DNA from: Larix kaempferi
Lineage: Eukaryota; Streptophyta; Pinopsida; Pinales; Pinaceae
Direction of reading: 5' to 3'
Length of the DNA: 64,000 nt
Assembly (NCBI GenBank): GCA_027924585.1
Contig: BSBM01002086.1
Span: 124,001 to 188,000 of the forward strand
The notes under the pieces are model-generated. The model made no database searches, was not told where the DNA came from, and worked only from the letters and a program-made list of their open reading frames with translations. The position numbers and the translations under genes are program-made. Shown here piece by piece: positions 11,701 to 23,123 of this stretch (positions are counted from its first letter, which is position 1; each line of letters begins with the position of its first letter).

Positions 11701-11933
11701 GACCATGTATCTGTATATGTATCAGGTGGATACATTATATGATCAGGTGGATCATGTATGGTGATATGTATCATGTATTTGTATTTGTATCAGGTGGATA
11801 CATTGATGATCAGGAGGATCATGTATGATGATATGTATCATATATTTGTATCAGGTGGATACATTGATGATCAGGAGGATCATGTATGATACTTGGTATG
11901 TATCAGGAAGATGCATTGATGATCAGGTAGATC
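11701..11933 (+). repeat. Degenerate GATCAGGTGGATCATGTATG repeats
   Basis: Short imperfect repeats built from GATCAGG(T/A)GGATCA and ATGATATGTATCA, which look like a decayed continuation of the preceding 55-bp array. No regular period is clear. Confidence 0.7.
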
Positions 11934-12206
11934 ATGCAGCAGGATGTTGCAGTGATGATCAGGATGATCATAGATGACGAGCTTCAGGATGTTGCTCCAG
12001 ATGACATGCAGCAGGATGTTGCATTGATGATCAGGACGATCATGGATGACGAGCTTCAGGATGTTGCTCCAGATGACATGCAGCAGGATGTTGCATTGAT
12101 GATCAGGACGATCATGGATGACGAGCTTCAGGATGTTGCTCCAGATGACTTGCAGCAGGACGTTGCAGTGATTATGATCAGGATGATCATGAGTACATCA
12201 GGATGA
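11934..12206 (+). repeat. 72-bp in-frame tandem repeat (24 codons), 3.4 copies
   Basis: Copies start with ATGCAGCAGGATGTTGC at 11934, 12006 and 12078; a partial copy begins at 12150. The period is 72 bp, so a 90-residue frame stays open through the array. It would encode an acidic repeat with the core DDMQQDVALMIRTIMDDEL. No start context or homology supports translation, so I treat it as a repeat with a coincident frame. Confidence 0.9.
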
Positions 12207-12264
12207 TGTATGGTGAGTATCAGGTTGATACTCTGTGGCCGTGGATCAGGTTGTGCAGATGAGC

Positions 12265-12780
12265 ATGTCTGGGAGATCCTATAGGTCGGAGTTGTGTACC
12301 CGTAACAGCCTGGGATGCTCTGTCGAGACATTGCTCTGGGAGGACATGTAATTTGTGCCCTGGGAGATCTCAGGTCGGAGTTGTGTACCCGTAACATCCT
12401 GAGATGCTCTTGCGAGGTTTTGTCCTATGGCATGTAATTTGGGCCCTGGGAGATTTCAGGTCGGAGTTGTGTACCCGTAACATCCTGAGATGCTCTTTCG
12501 AGGTTTTGCCATGACCACATGTAATTTGTGCCCTAGGAGATTTCAGGTCGGAGTTGTGTACCCGTAACATCCTGAGATGCTCTTGCGAGGTTTTGTGGTG
12601 GACCACATGTAATTTGTGCCCTGGGAGATTTCAGGTCGGAGTTGTGTACCCGTAACATCCTGAGATGCTCTTTCGAGGTTTTGTGGTGGGGTCACATGTA
12701 ATAGCGCCCTGGGAGATCCTACAGGTCGGAGTTGTGTACCCGTAACATCCTAGGATGCTCTTTCGAGGTTTTGTGACGCA
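12265..12780 (+). repeat. 86-90 bp tandem repeat, 6 copies, upstream of copia 3' LTR
   Basis: GGTCGGAGTTGTGTACCCGT occurs at about 12284, 12373, 12459, 12546, 12634 and 12724. Each copy also has CTGGGAGAT before it and a GATGCTCT...CGAGG(T)TTTGT tail. Copies differ by small indels. Confidence 0.93.
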
Positions 12781-13024
12781 CGTAATAAGTCCTGAGGATT
12801 CCACAGTATGGCCAGTGATGACGAAGACCTGCAGGTGGTGGGCCTACATCCAGTATGAAAAAGGACTGGCTCTGTAGAACTTCCTATGACGAGTAGATTC
12901 AGAGATTGATTGAGATAGCAGCAGCAGTGACGATGATGATGACTCGATGACGATTATCCAGTGACGATGATCCAGAGAAGATGACTTGTGCTAGAAGAAC
13001 TGTGCTGAGAAATACCTTCCTAGT

Positions 13025-13034
13025 TAAGAGGGAG
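13025..13034 (+). other. Polypurine tract of copia element
   Basis: AAGAGGGAG lies directly before the 3' LTR start and would prime plus-strand DNA synthesis. Confidence 0.8.
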
Positions 13035-13684
13035 TGTTGATGTATATGTAACTTCGGAATGTATTTCACATACATGTATATTGTATTCCTATAGAGATGG
13101 TATTATTCCTCTATAAGGAAGTGTCGTCATTTATATTGTAAATGTCGTAACTTATACTTGATGGGTTATTAGACCACCTTGTTTGGGGTCGGCTCTGTAT
13201 AAGTCATGTGGGTCAAAGGGTTATTAGACCACCCTATTGGGGGTCGGCCATGTGGGTCAAAGGGTTATTAGACCACCCTATTGGGGGTCGGCCCACTCAG
13301 CATTATGTTATGTGGTTAAGTTCGAGCCTACATGAGTTAGGTAAAAAGGCAAGTCAAGTCAAGTATAAATAGAGTGCGGGAGGCACTCTATTTACTCACT
13401 CACTTCTCACACATGCTCTCAAGGAGGAGAGGCGCACTTATGGAGGAGGAGGATCTGTTGCTAGGTTATGGCTATCTCTCTTGGTTGGTTGTATCATTGC
13501 TCTATCTATCTCTGAGGAAGTTATTGGGGTTTTTCACCTTTATGGTTTTCCCCAAGTAAATCTTTGTGTCTCTTGTGTGCTTGCATTATTGTCTCCATGA
13601 TTGATATGCTGTAGATATGCTGTACATGTTGTTCTCTCAGTTAAGATCCTAGATCATATTGAAGTAAATTCAGAAAATTCAACA
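13035..13684 (+). repeat. Copia 3' LTR
   Basis: 650 bp, differing from the 5' LTR at only two positions by eye. Followed by the CTAAA target duplication at 13685-13689. Confidence 0.97.
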
Positions 13685-14235
13685 CTAAATTCTAGCTTAT
13701 AGCTCCTAGAATCTAGGGAGGGGGTTCATAAATGACAAAAACACATAAATAGGAGGGAATTTCTCCCAAGGAGGGTGCACTAGGAAAGAGGTGCCCACTA
13801 AGGTATATATAAGGTGCAATAACAACTCCATAGTTTATAAAAAAACAAAAATGGGTTCCGTTGTACAATGTTTGGGTGACCAACACTACTAAAGTCACCA
13901 AGGCACAAAATTAACTAGGAAGGACAACTACCATCCAACAACAAGATCTAAGGTACTAGGGATATCCCCCATTCCCCCTCACTCTGTGAGATCCATGCTC
14001 TCCCATACTCGTTTAGTTTCCTTTGCTGAACCAATTGTTTATTTAATTAATAGCAACAACATTCAAAGATAACAACAGTGACAACAACATTAACATTAAT
14101 AATAATAATGCCAAAGTCCATAATCACATCATCAAACAAATGAGCATAATTCCATAGTCACATTAACAAATAGAACATAAGTTCATAGTCAAATAAAACA
14201 CCATAAGTCTGGGGCTTAACAACTAGGGTATTACA

Positions 14236-14784
14236 TCAGATGGGAAGTTTTTCCTCTAATGGATGACATACTGTATTATACATGGATCAAATGTTTTCAT
14301 TCACTCCAAGGAAACAAACTACATTTTGAATTATTGGTGAATCCAAATGATGGTAGTCTATTTCATAGATATAGAAGTTCAAGAAAGTGGCCTCTTTATC
14401 TTAGATATTTTGCTTCTTTAAAACAATTTAGTCCACTTTTCCTCATTCATTTCAAAGCACGTGTTACTTTGTTTAAATGTTGTTTGGAGAGGCCATGGCC
14501 ATCTGATCTCTTAAAACATGACTCCTACACAAGTTAGGTTCTTAGTCCAGTGTGGCAGCGTAATTAAAGCATTCCACATTGATTGTTGCTATAATACTTG
14601 TTCTTGTAGCATGAAGCATTGCCTCCATCTCCTCCATGGGTTAACTTGTCAAGAGTGAAAATTGCGAGGTCGGGAGAAGAAACCACTAGAGAGAAATAAG
14701 AAACCACTAGAGATAAATTGTACATGATACAATGCTAAGATAAGGTGCAACATTCAGCTTAAGTATATATTGTTGTTGTAGACC
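14236..14784. other. Intergenic, no recognisable gene
   Basis: A 92-residue open frame at 14259-14537 on the plus strand starts with MDDILYYTW. It has no motif I recognise and is not supported by repeats or neighbours. Confidence 0.4.
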
Positions 14785-15450
14785 TTCTTATTTAATTTTT
14801 ATTTTTTAAATTTCTATTATATGTTTAAAAACAAATTACATGAAAAAATGGTTGAATCATAATTTTATCGGAAAAAAAAAATATGTTTGGAAAATGATTT
14901 TGACTAAAAATAGTTGAATTTGTCAACTTTTTAATTAAATGTGTTATGAAGTGGATTTTTTCGGACTTTTCAAAATATTGGGAAGACAAATTGACACTTT
15001 TGCCTTTAAATTTGGAAAAGGTTATTTTAGATTGATGGAATTGTCAATATCAAATATTACAATTACACAATCCAGATATACATTATAGGGTGTTGAATCC
15101 ATCTCTATATTAAAAAGAAAATCATCAATTCAAAAGTGCAATTTTGGCAAAGATTCCATTTGGATGATGACAAATGGTAAAAGGTTGAAAGCTTAGAAAT
15201 TAAAATGTTTAGGCTTATTCATTGTATTTTAAAAAGACGTGCAACTAAAGCAAACATTTTGATTGGTTAAGGGACTTGAAAATATTATTAAAGTATGTTT
15301 TTCTTTTTATATATATTTAGCCCATTGTTTATATGTTTTTAAAATGTTTTGCACAATTATAAAAATTTGTTTCCCGTAGTGTACAATCTAATTATAATAC
15401 ATGAGAAATATATCTATCATGAAGATAAATATATTTGAGGCGCTTTTACT
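14785..15450. repeat. Dispersed AT-rich repeat family, copy 1
   Basis: Shares long collinear stretches with 18500-19248 and 23510-24080, including AAAATGATTTTGACTAAAAA, AACTTTTTAATTAAATGTG, TCAAAATATTGGGAAGA and an end block with TGTACA(A/C)TCTAATTATAATAC. Identity looks roughly 80 percent by eye. No coding frame or terminal inverted repeat was seen. Confidence 0.8.
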
Positions 15451-16240
15451 TACAACAATTGTTGATGGGAAAAACTGACTTGCTCGTCAACATGGGAGAG
15501 ATAGCCCAATCCAAGGCTTTTTTAGGTCCCCGGACATTTGGTGAATTTTCCTCTTATGGAATTATGCTAGCCACATTGCCAATAATTGGGTTACTCCTTA
15601 GAGAGGAGACTTTTGAATGCTTTTAACTAAAACCTAGCATGCAATTCTAACTAAGGATGGAAATACAGACTTAAAACTAATCTAACCTTAAAATATTAAC
15701 ATGGAAACCTGCTAAAGATAACTCACAGAGGAAGGATTTAGTGAAAAACCTAAAAAGAAATAACCTAGACAGTTACTTTTAAAATTAATTATGTTATAAT
15801 TAAATCAAAGATAAACCATATATTAAATCAAAACATGTTATTAATATGAAATTATGTAAGCTTAGTAAGATATTAATAAACATACATGAATCATTTAATA
15901 AACAGTTTGCTTACAAAACTATGATATTAATTTTTTGGAATAAATCATAAGATTGTCAGTAATCAATTATAGAAAAACAAGATTAACAAATCATGTACTA
16001 TTTGTAATTAAAAGAAAAATAAACCAGCACATAAGAAAGACTTAGTGGAAATACCCAGAGAAGCCATGTTCATGACACAATGATACTAAATCAATACTGT
16101 GATTAATGAAAAATCTCAAAATCAAATTATAGCCATTGTGATGAAAATCAAGAAATGATTTATACTCTATAAAATATTTCAAGGAAATTGATTTATAATA
16201 GGAAATAAAACATGATAAATAAAACATGAAAAACATTCAA
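15451..16240. other. AT-rich intergenic, no gene seen
   Basis: Only short open frames (15435-15626 plus, 16042-16236 minus) with no recognisable motifs. Confidence 0.5.
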
Positions 16241-16591
16241 ATTTTACTCATCAAGCAAACCAGATTGTAGAATAACCTCCAAGATCCATTAATTAACTCC
16301 ATAAAACAACAAAGAGTTCTTCAAAAGAAGTTATAGTTTTTTCAACAAAGTCTAATGTAAAATCATTTCACCAGTGGTTCGATCCAGATTCCATGAACCT
16401 TTCCATTACAAAGATTACAAATAAATAGATACAATTGAATAAGGTACATCCACAAAATAAGTAATAGACCTCCTAGAACCTAGAGATATCTAAATACTAA
16501 ATTGGCTAGGATTTGACACAAATCCTTTCCATTTGTCATGCATCTCCACTACTTGGGTAATGTATTCACAAATTGCATGCTTTAGCTGTAG

Positions 16592-18070
16592 TTATGCCTT
16601 ACATATGAGAGAAAAAATATATTTTTTCCTAACTTTAACCCAACTTTGAAGGAAGTCGGTAAGATGTGATTTCATGGAAATTCGATGAGAATTAAATACT
16701 TTCATAAATGGTAGATCGAGTTGGCTAAGTGTGTTGATCTGTACAAATGAATCATATCTAGTTCGGTTAACCTCATTCAACTTGAGCTTACAAGGAATCG
16801 CATCAGCCAACTCTTCAAATGTTTGCATTCTCATGTCTTCAAGCATGCTATCAGTTTCAACCGAAAATCTTCCACTGATTTTCTACCCTTTTTCAACCAT
16901 CCCTGAAACTTCATCACAAACAAAATTCCAAGACTTAAGATAAATATTTACCTTTTTAGATTGCATAGGATCCAATCTAGGTACAAACATTCAGGAGCAT
17001 TCTTCATCGAAGTGATCCAATTGAGCAATTGTTCAAAAGCTCTATTTGAAATATTTTGTTATTCCCTCTACTCATCAACTAAATCAGACAAATGAACAAA
17101 CATATTGAAGTCATTTTGAATATCATTCTTTTCATAAAAGAATCTTATTTGAATGTCCTTATACTCCTTGTTCACTTCTAAAGCTTCAACTTTGAATTAT
17201 TCTAAAGTAAGTGTACAAGATAAACCAGAGGTAACTTGATGAGTAAGCTATTGGATGTTCTGTTGCACTTCATTGATTTGACTATTATGTGCAACAAAAG
17301 TCTCTTTTGCCCTCCTCTTTTCTTCAAACAAGGAATTCAATTGCTTCCTCAAACCATCTAATTGACTTTGGTGTTGAACCTTGAGGTTTTCCATCTGCTT
17401 ATCAAAGCCTTCAACATGAAGGGACAGTTTCTTAGCTTCCAAAGAAGCTACTTTAGCCCTTTCTTCATCAATCATATTATTAAAAATGGAAATAGTGTGG
17501 TAGTTTGATCCTACAAATTCTCCCATGGAAGTTGTTATTTCAGAGGCTTCCTTGTATACATCCAAAGTTGCTTGCTTTCATATGATCTAATGCTCAAGAG
17601 GAGCATTGAAAAAATCATCAACCCTTGTTCTTTTGGTACCCTTCCTCATCATAGCCTTCTGTTTATTACTAAAGAAGTAATCCCCTAAGGAGACTACTAC
17701 ATCTTCCCAAACTCCATTGCATCTTGGGAGGATGAAACCAAGAGGCCAACATATGACATAATAGGCAAGGGTTTGGTAGCTATAGTGGCCAAGACTTGAG
17801 AGGAAGCATTAGAGACTTGTGAATTAGCTTGGACTATTAGAGGGGCAAGGGTAGACAAATTTTCTAACTATGACTGAGAGGTTTGAATAGCCGAAACAAC
17901 ATTTTTAGAATGAGAAGTTGGACCAATACTATCTTTTATTAAAGAAGTAACATCAACTTCTATTGGCTTAGATTGTTCAGGGGTAGGGGGCTTCTGTAAA
18001 GTATCTTGAAAACTTTGGGCTTGTGAGTGAATTTTCTCAACAAGATCAACTAAAGGTTGATTTTGAATTT
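16592..18070 (-). pseudogene. Decayed reading frame with coiled-coil segment, family unknown
   Basis: On the minus strand, coding-like sequence runs through several stops. From about 18070 a Ser/Thr/Gln-rich part (LVEKIHSQAQSFQDTLQK, then TLAPLIVQANSQVSNASSQV) leads to a 105-residue open frame at 17248-17565. That frame is rich in heptad-like Leu/Glu/Lys patterns (ERAKVASLEAKKLSLH, LRKQLNSLFEEKRRAKE) and reads as a coiled coil. A further open piece lies at 16592-16846. I do not recognise the family. It could be a host pseudogene or the accessory ORF of a transposon. Confidence 0.45.
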
Positions 18071-18499
18071 TGTCGTAACAACATGTATCTTATGGATGTC
18101 GTTAAAACAAAGGTTGAATTACATCAAATGGCCCCTTCAACGGGGCCACTAGAGGAGAATTACACTTTAAGTAATGACATCGACAATTAATGTTAGACAT
18201 CCACAACCCATTGTTGCTAACACGTGTACACATAAATAAGATCCAAAGCATTCACAAGGTGCCACGATGTACGATAATATGGCACGCTCTAGACTATAAG
18301 GCCACATGTCCCGATGACATTTTGAAGGGGCACCGACAACATGTCCCAATCTAACCATTACATTTTTGGTGGCATATAATTTGTGGACACATGGCAACTA
18401 TTAATGTCAAACATGGGATTTTGATTAACCATGGTAGGATTAACTTGCAAGAAAATGTGGAAGGAAATCATGGAAGGGTCCCACTCAAGTGGATTTTTA
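18071..18499. other. Intergenic, no gene seen
   Basis: No convincing frame. Three short GCCAC/GTGGC-type words occur but form no clear structure. Confidence 0.4.
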
Positions 18500-19248
18500 T
18501 AATTTTTGTTTTTATTGTATGTTTGAAAATAATTTATATGGGAAAGTGGTTGAATTATAATTTTTATTTAAATTGAGGTTTGAAAATGATTTTGACTAAA
18601 AATAGTTGAATGTGTCAACTTTTTAATTAAATGTGTTATGTATTCTTTTTTTATAACCTTTCAAAATATTGGGAAGAGAAATTGACATTTTTGTCTTTAA
18701 ATTTGGAAAAAGTTATTTTAGATTGATATAGTTGTCAATATCAAAGATTACAATTACACAATTTATATATATATTCTAGGGTGTTGAATCAATTTCTATA
18801 TTAAAAATAAACAACAACAATTTCATCAATCCAAAAGTACAATTTTGACAAAAATTCCATTTATATAATTACAAATGATAAAATGTTGAAAGCTAAGAAA
18901 CTAAAATGTTTATCCTTCTTCATTATATTTTAAAAAAACTTGCAACTAAAACCAATACTTTGATTGATTAAGGGACTCGTAAATATTTTAAAATATATTT
19001 TTCTTTTTTATTCAGCTCATTATTTATATGTTGAAACCAATACTTTGGTTGGTTAAAGGTCTCAAAAATATTCTTAAAGAATGTTTTTTCTTTTATTATT
19101 CAGCTCATTGTTTATATGTTGTCATCACCATGTGTTTTCCATAGTGTACACTCTAATTATAATACATGACAAATAGCTTTGTCATTAAGATACATATATT
19201 TGAGGCACTTTTGTTTACAACGTGTATACATAGTTTTTTGTGTTGAGG
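18500..19248. repeat. Dispersed AT-rich repeat family, copy 2 (longest context)
   Basis: Collinear with 14785-15450 and 23510-24080. Here it runs on without a break into the block at 19249-22480, part of which recurs at 34251-42245. The full family member may therefore be about 2.3 kb once the solo LTR is removed. Confidence 0.8.
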
Positions 19249-22200
19249 TATATTGTAATATTAACTATCATTTTAGTAATATTTATGAATCAAACATTTC
19301 AAGTATAGAAGTATGCATGCAACATAGAAGAAGCTACACCCTTAGTTCCTTCTATGTCAAAAGTGAAATCATAGTTTTTGGTGTGGGCATTGAAGATGTA
19401 AATAATTATATGCAAGCGACAAAGGATATAGATGTCCGTCTTCTTTTTTTCAAAGCAAGACATAGGATATAGATGTCCGTCTTCTTTTTTTCAAAGCAAG
19501 ACATATGCACTATTTTTCAAAATGTTCAAATGAAAACAATGGTGTGATTCACATCCATATGATATATAGGGTGTGTGACATTGTCATAAGGTCAAACATT
19601 GGCATTCATTTTCTCCAATATTAATGGCTGACCTTATTAGCTATGAATCCTTGGGATTTGTGTATAGGTAATGTGCATGTCACTTTTAGGGAGATTTGTT
19701 TCCTATGGGTGGAAATGTTTCATTGTGTTTGCTTTTATTAGTGTTAATTTAAGTATCAAATGCCACATCAGCATGCCTTAACAACTTTTGGGGCCATGAT
19801 TCATGTGTGTATGCATTTTTCCTTACCATTTCAAGAGCTCTATTTACCAACATTTCTATTCTATGAAATAACATGTTGTTATAGTTTGCTCATGTTTTGA
19901 AAAGAAAAAAATAGATTATTATTGTAAGTAAATACTTAGGAAGATGTTGTAATGTCCCCATTTTGACCCCCTTTGTATTAAATCGTAAATGATGTAAATA
20001 TGGTTATTTAATCATGGTGAGGAGCTCAAGGCTAAGGCCCCACCATTGGTTAGCGTTTTATGTATCGGCAATTAAAGGAATAGATGCCTATGGTTCTTGT
20101 GCTAGATGGGCACAATGTAAATAAGACATCATGTAAATACGAATTTTAATGGAAATACCCACAACTAGCTATGCAATGCAACAAAGAGATGGGGCATGTT
20201 TCTACAAGGAATAGGGAGGAAAATTATTCAAACCCTTGAGCCAATGGTATTAATCCATGTGTCAATGAGAAAACCCATAAACCACCAACTACCCATTTTG
20301 GGTTATGGACCCAATCATTTAATTCTTCCAAGAATTGGTTGAGGCAGTTAATGCCTTGGGAATGAAAAGGTATGGCGGCCAATTTCGTGTATGGGCAAGC
20401 CATCAACCTGGGAAATCGTGTTTTGTCTCCTTGGGCAAGAAAACACCCACGAAATTGTGCCCAAAGCCATTCTAAACCAACAGTCTTTCCTCTCTCACGC
20501 AGTCTGAACTACTGGGTCTTTCCTCATCACGTTTTTACCACTTTTCCTGCATTTTTCCATAGCTGGAAGCTCGTTTTTGTGTTGGATAGTGGCTAGGAGA
20601 AAGGAAGTCACGTTCTGGGGGTTTATAGAGGTCGTTTTTGCCCCAAAATGCCCATGGACATTTTTTCTGGAAACGATTTCTGCTCCCCAGGGTTGTTTCC
20701 CCAATTGCCATTTCATTTTTGGGCTTTCCCACGTTTTTCTGAATTGGTAGAAATCCCTTCTTTTGGCATCCCACTGAAGAAATGTTTTCCTCATGCCCAA
20801 CACTTGTGGTTTTGTTGTTATGTGCATCCTTGTTTTGGTTTGAATCTGTGAGCAGGAAACTTGGAGTGGTAGTGGACAGAATTGGCTTGATAAACCTAGT
20901 GAAGGGAGTAACCTCTCAAGAAGATCAAGAGGGCTTTGGCTACTTTTCTATGCACACCCTGAGAGCACTAGAAATGAAGGTATGGCTTGAGGGACTGTGT
21001 AGCAGTGAAGAGAATACTTCCTTGTGTTGGGTGTGTAGGCATTGTGGGTGCCAAGCTGCATAGATATGGGAGGGGTATCCATAGCTCTGTGGTTGAGCTC
21101 ACTAGCTTAGCAATTCTTCCTTTCCATTCCCTAGCAGCCTGATAAACCCAATTGCAGATTGGCTTGGCTCATCTTGGAGTATGCTTGGCTATGTGTGAGT
21201 TTGTTGTTCCCTGGTTCCTTGTAGAAATAAAGCCCAGCTCGGGGGTGGTAGTTGTATCAAGAGGTTGATAAGCACAACTGGCCTATGGTTGGGTGGAACG
21301 TTGCAGTTGCATAGCCAGTTGCTTGGGACTACTTGGTTAAGATAAGTATTCTCTTTTATAAATTCTGCAATGTCTTTATTTAATGGTTGTCACAGAAATA
21401 TTGAATGTATGCTAGATATTAAACATGATATTTTTATTATTTCCGCTATGTCTTTCTTATAATCATAAATTCCATATATATTTTATATTATGTGAATGCA
21501 CATTTAATAAGTTCATGGGGCTAGATGCCCGGATTTAGTATCACGATCCTCTCTATCATGCTGGTATGATAGGAGGGGACGTTACAGATGTCATCGAATA
21601 TTTAAGTGTTACAAGGTGGAAACAATGTCACATAAATTAATGCAACATTGAACATGTTAGGTTGTCACTAGATGCCCAATGATTTCTTTTGTGTTGGGGC
21701 AATCTTTCCCTTATAGGGCATGGACATGACAAGCTATTGAGATACTTTTGGTGCCTCAAAATTCCACATGGATAAAATCACTAGGATATTAATATGCTAC
21801 TTTAACTGAATACTCAAATCGCGTCGTTGAAGGTGTTATGAGGCAAAGAGTTATGAAGCCAACCTCTCACCATTGTGTGAGTTTCCTAACCCAATAGTAA
21901 GTCTATTTAAAAATGTTAAAACTTAAGATCCTTTGATTTAGATTATGTGTGTGTCAAGCAGAGTGAGAGGGGGACTATTGAGTTGTGTGATATATTCTCT
22001 TTTGTTGCTTGCTTCAAACACATAGCTTACTATTGTAAGATTTCATAGAAAAATGATCTATGGGACTAGTTGCAAAGAATAACAATACTACTATTGTTGT
22101 CTTACAGCACCATCAACTTGATGAGTATCAAAACTTGTATTTGTTGTGTATGCATTATTCAAAAAAGGAAACTAATGTTGTTGCAAATAAGATAGGTAGT

Positions 22201-22480
22201 TTGTAAACCATATATTTAAATTCCCTTAGCATTCTTTAAAAACACAAACATAATAGGTGATTTTTTTTGTAATGAATTGTTTTAAAATATATATTTTTTA
22301 ATTTATTATTTTTGTATATTTGCTTCTTAATGGTGTTTTTATTAATTGGCTTATTGGTGATTACATATTAAAATGATCATTTTTCAAATTTGCAAAATAG
22401 TCAAAGTTTACAAATTTAAAAAAACAGTGAGTTCTATGTCTTTTTCATCTTTTTCAGTGTAAGGAATTTATCAATGTGAC
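19249..22480. repeat. Duplicated host block, copy A, interrupted by a solo LTR
   Basis: 19249-19947 and 21592-22480 together are a diverged copy of 34251-34655 plus 40880-42245. Shared blocks include GAAGAAGCTACACCCTTAG, GTTACAAGGTGGAAACAATG and CTCACCATTGTGTGAGT. Copy A lacks the gypsy and SINE insertions of copy B; copy B lacks the solo LTR of copy A. Confidence 0.85.
19948..21586. mobile_element. Solo LTR, 1639 bp
   Basis: Starts TGTAATGTCCCC and ends GGGGACGTTACA, with a perfect 5-bp duplication GATGT at 19943-19947 and 21587-21591. The duplicated host block has the uninterrupted site (near 41145, GGGATATGTCACC), which confirms the insertion. No primer site, polypurine tract or coding sequence is present, so the internal region was lost, presumably by LTR-LTR recombination. 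The termini resemble those of long gypsy LTRs such as the one at 4420-14235. Open frames inside (20372-20596, 20495-20827, 20782-21063) overlap on both strands and look like chance. Confidence 0.9.
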
Positions 22481-22940
22481 TCTCTCAAATTATTAGGTTA
22501 TGTGGACATTTATACCAAAAATACAAAATGTTTTTTTTTGGTGTAAAAAAAATCCAAAAAGGGTGGAGCACTCCATTGAGGGGTGGAATTCCGATTCATT
22601 GAATCAGATCCTTATTCATCCACCACTTCCCCCACCCTTCATCCATCATTTGTCCCCCTTACACTGCTTGTTACCATCACCACCACCACCACTTGAAAAC
22701 TTTTTCTCTTTATATTATATATATGATTTGTTATGTCCTTGATATATAGTTTTTGGTGGAGAACATTAGTTCAGTTGTGATTACCAATTTATATTGTGGT
22801 TGGTTGTTTGAGGTTGGCGTCTACCTGGTTATGTGTTTCCCACCATGCAGTAGCTGGCGTGTCCCTGTTTTGATGCTTTCTTGACTGATGCTCTACCCAC
22901 CTTGTCATATAACCTCTGAAGGTAGGTCTAAATATCAGGA
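22481..22940. other. Intergenic, pyrimidine-rich patch
   Basis: No gene recognised. A CCACC/CCATC-rich patch lies at 22618-22695. Confidence 0.4.
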
Positions 22941-23123
22941 ATGATGGGAATAAGAGAACCTGGAGGAGTTGTGACTGTGGTGCGAGATAACAATCAAACT
23001 AGCTACGTGACTCCTGGATTAGGAATATCCATCTCATTAGCAGAATCGTTTCAACTTCAGCCCAGCATGAACGCTACTGCTACTAATCTGTTTCCTCTTT
23101 ACAATTCCGGCAAGAAAATTTAA
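22941..23123 (+). other. Short open frame of unknown status
   Basis: A 60-residue frame begins MMGIREPGGVVTVVRDNNQ and ends in TTTAAA-rich DNA. Base composition from about 22800 to 23440 is more even than in the surrounding AT-rich DNA. A possible 3' splice site (ATATCAG) lies just upstream. It could be an exon fragment of a host gene or a chance frame; I do not recognise the protein. Confidence 0.25.

Larger units (their letters stand above)
6276..13684 (+). mobile_element. Young, internally deleted Ty1/copia LTR retrotransposon nested in the gypsy LTR
   Basis: The two 650-bp LTRs (6276-6925 and 13035-13684) both begin TGTTGATG and end TTCAACA. A perfect 5-bp target duplication, CTAAA, lies at 6271-6275 and 13685-13689. 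The primer site directly follows the 5' LTR, and a purine tract precedes the 3' LTR. By eye the LTRs differ at two positions (6699 C versus 13458 T, 6914 A versus 13673 G), so insertion was recent. Coding sequence is limited to broken reverse transcriptase pieces and a good RNase H. No gag, protease or integrase is recognisable in the 6.1-kb internal region. Movement would need enzymes from an intact relative. Confidence 0.95.
712..14235 (-). mobile_element. Truncated Ty3/gypsy LTR retrotransposon (long-LTR type), interrupted by a nested copia element
   Basis: Read on the minus strand, the order is 5' LTR (14235 to 4420), primer-binding site, gag with a zinc knuckle, aspartic protease, reverse transcriptase and RNase H. 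Homology then stops near 712, just where the integrase zinc-binding region should begin. Integrase and the 3' LTR are missing. Protease upstream of RT with RNase H after RT is the Ty3/gypsy order. The long LTR and Met-type primer site would suit a Tekay/Del-like lineage, but the C-terminus that would show a chromodomain is gone, so the clade is not settled. The open frames are broken by many stops and shifts. A plus-strand copia element occupies 6276-13684 within the LTR. Confidence 0.88.
4420..14235 (-). repeat. 5' LTR of the truncated gypsy element, split by the nested copia insertion
   Basis: On the minus strand the LTR begins TGTAATACCCTAG at 14235 and ends GGGACACTACA at 4420, three bases before the primer-binding site. 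Removing the copia insertion and one copy of its 5-bp duplication leaves about 2402 bp. The plus-strand end TGTAGTG...TTACA fits the TG...CA rule. The 3' LTR is not in the window, so the outer boundary rests on these terminal motifs alone. Small open frames inside (for example around 5246-5611 and 6027-6254) have no family signature and are taken as chance. Confidence 0.78.

Noticed and set aside
11934-12206. A separate gene for an acidic repeat protein
   Set aside because: The frame is open only because a 72-bp repeat is divisible by three; no start context or homology.
20372-21063. Several overlapping open frames on both strands
   Set aside because: They lie inside the solo LTR, overlap on opposite strands and carry no motif.
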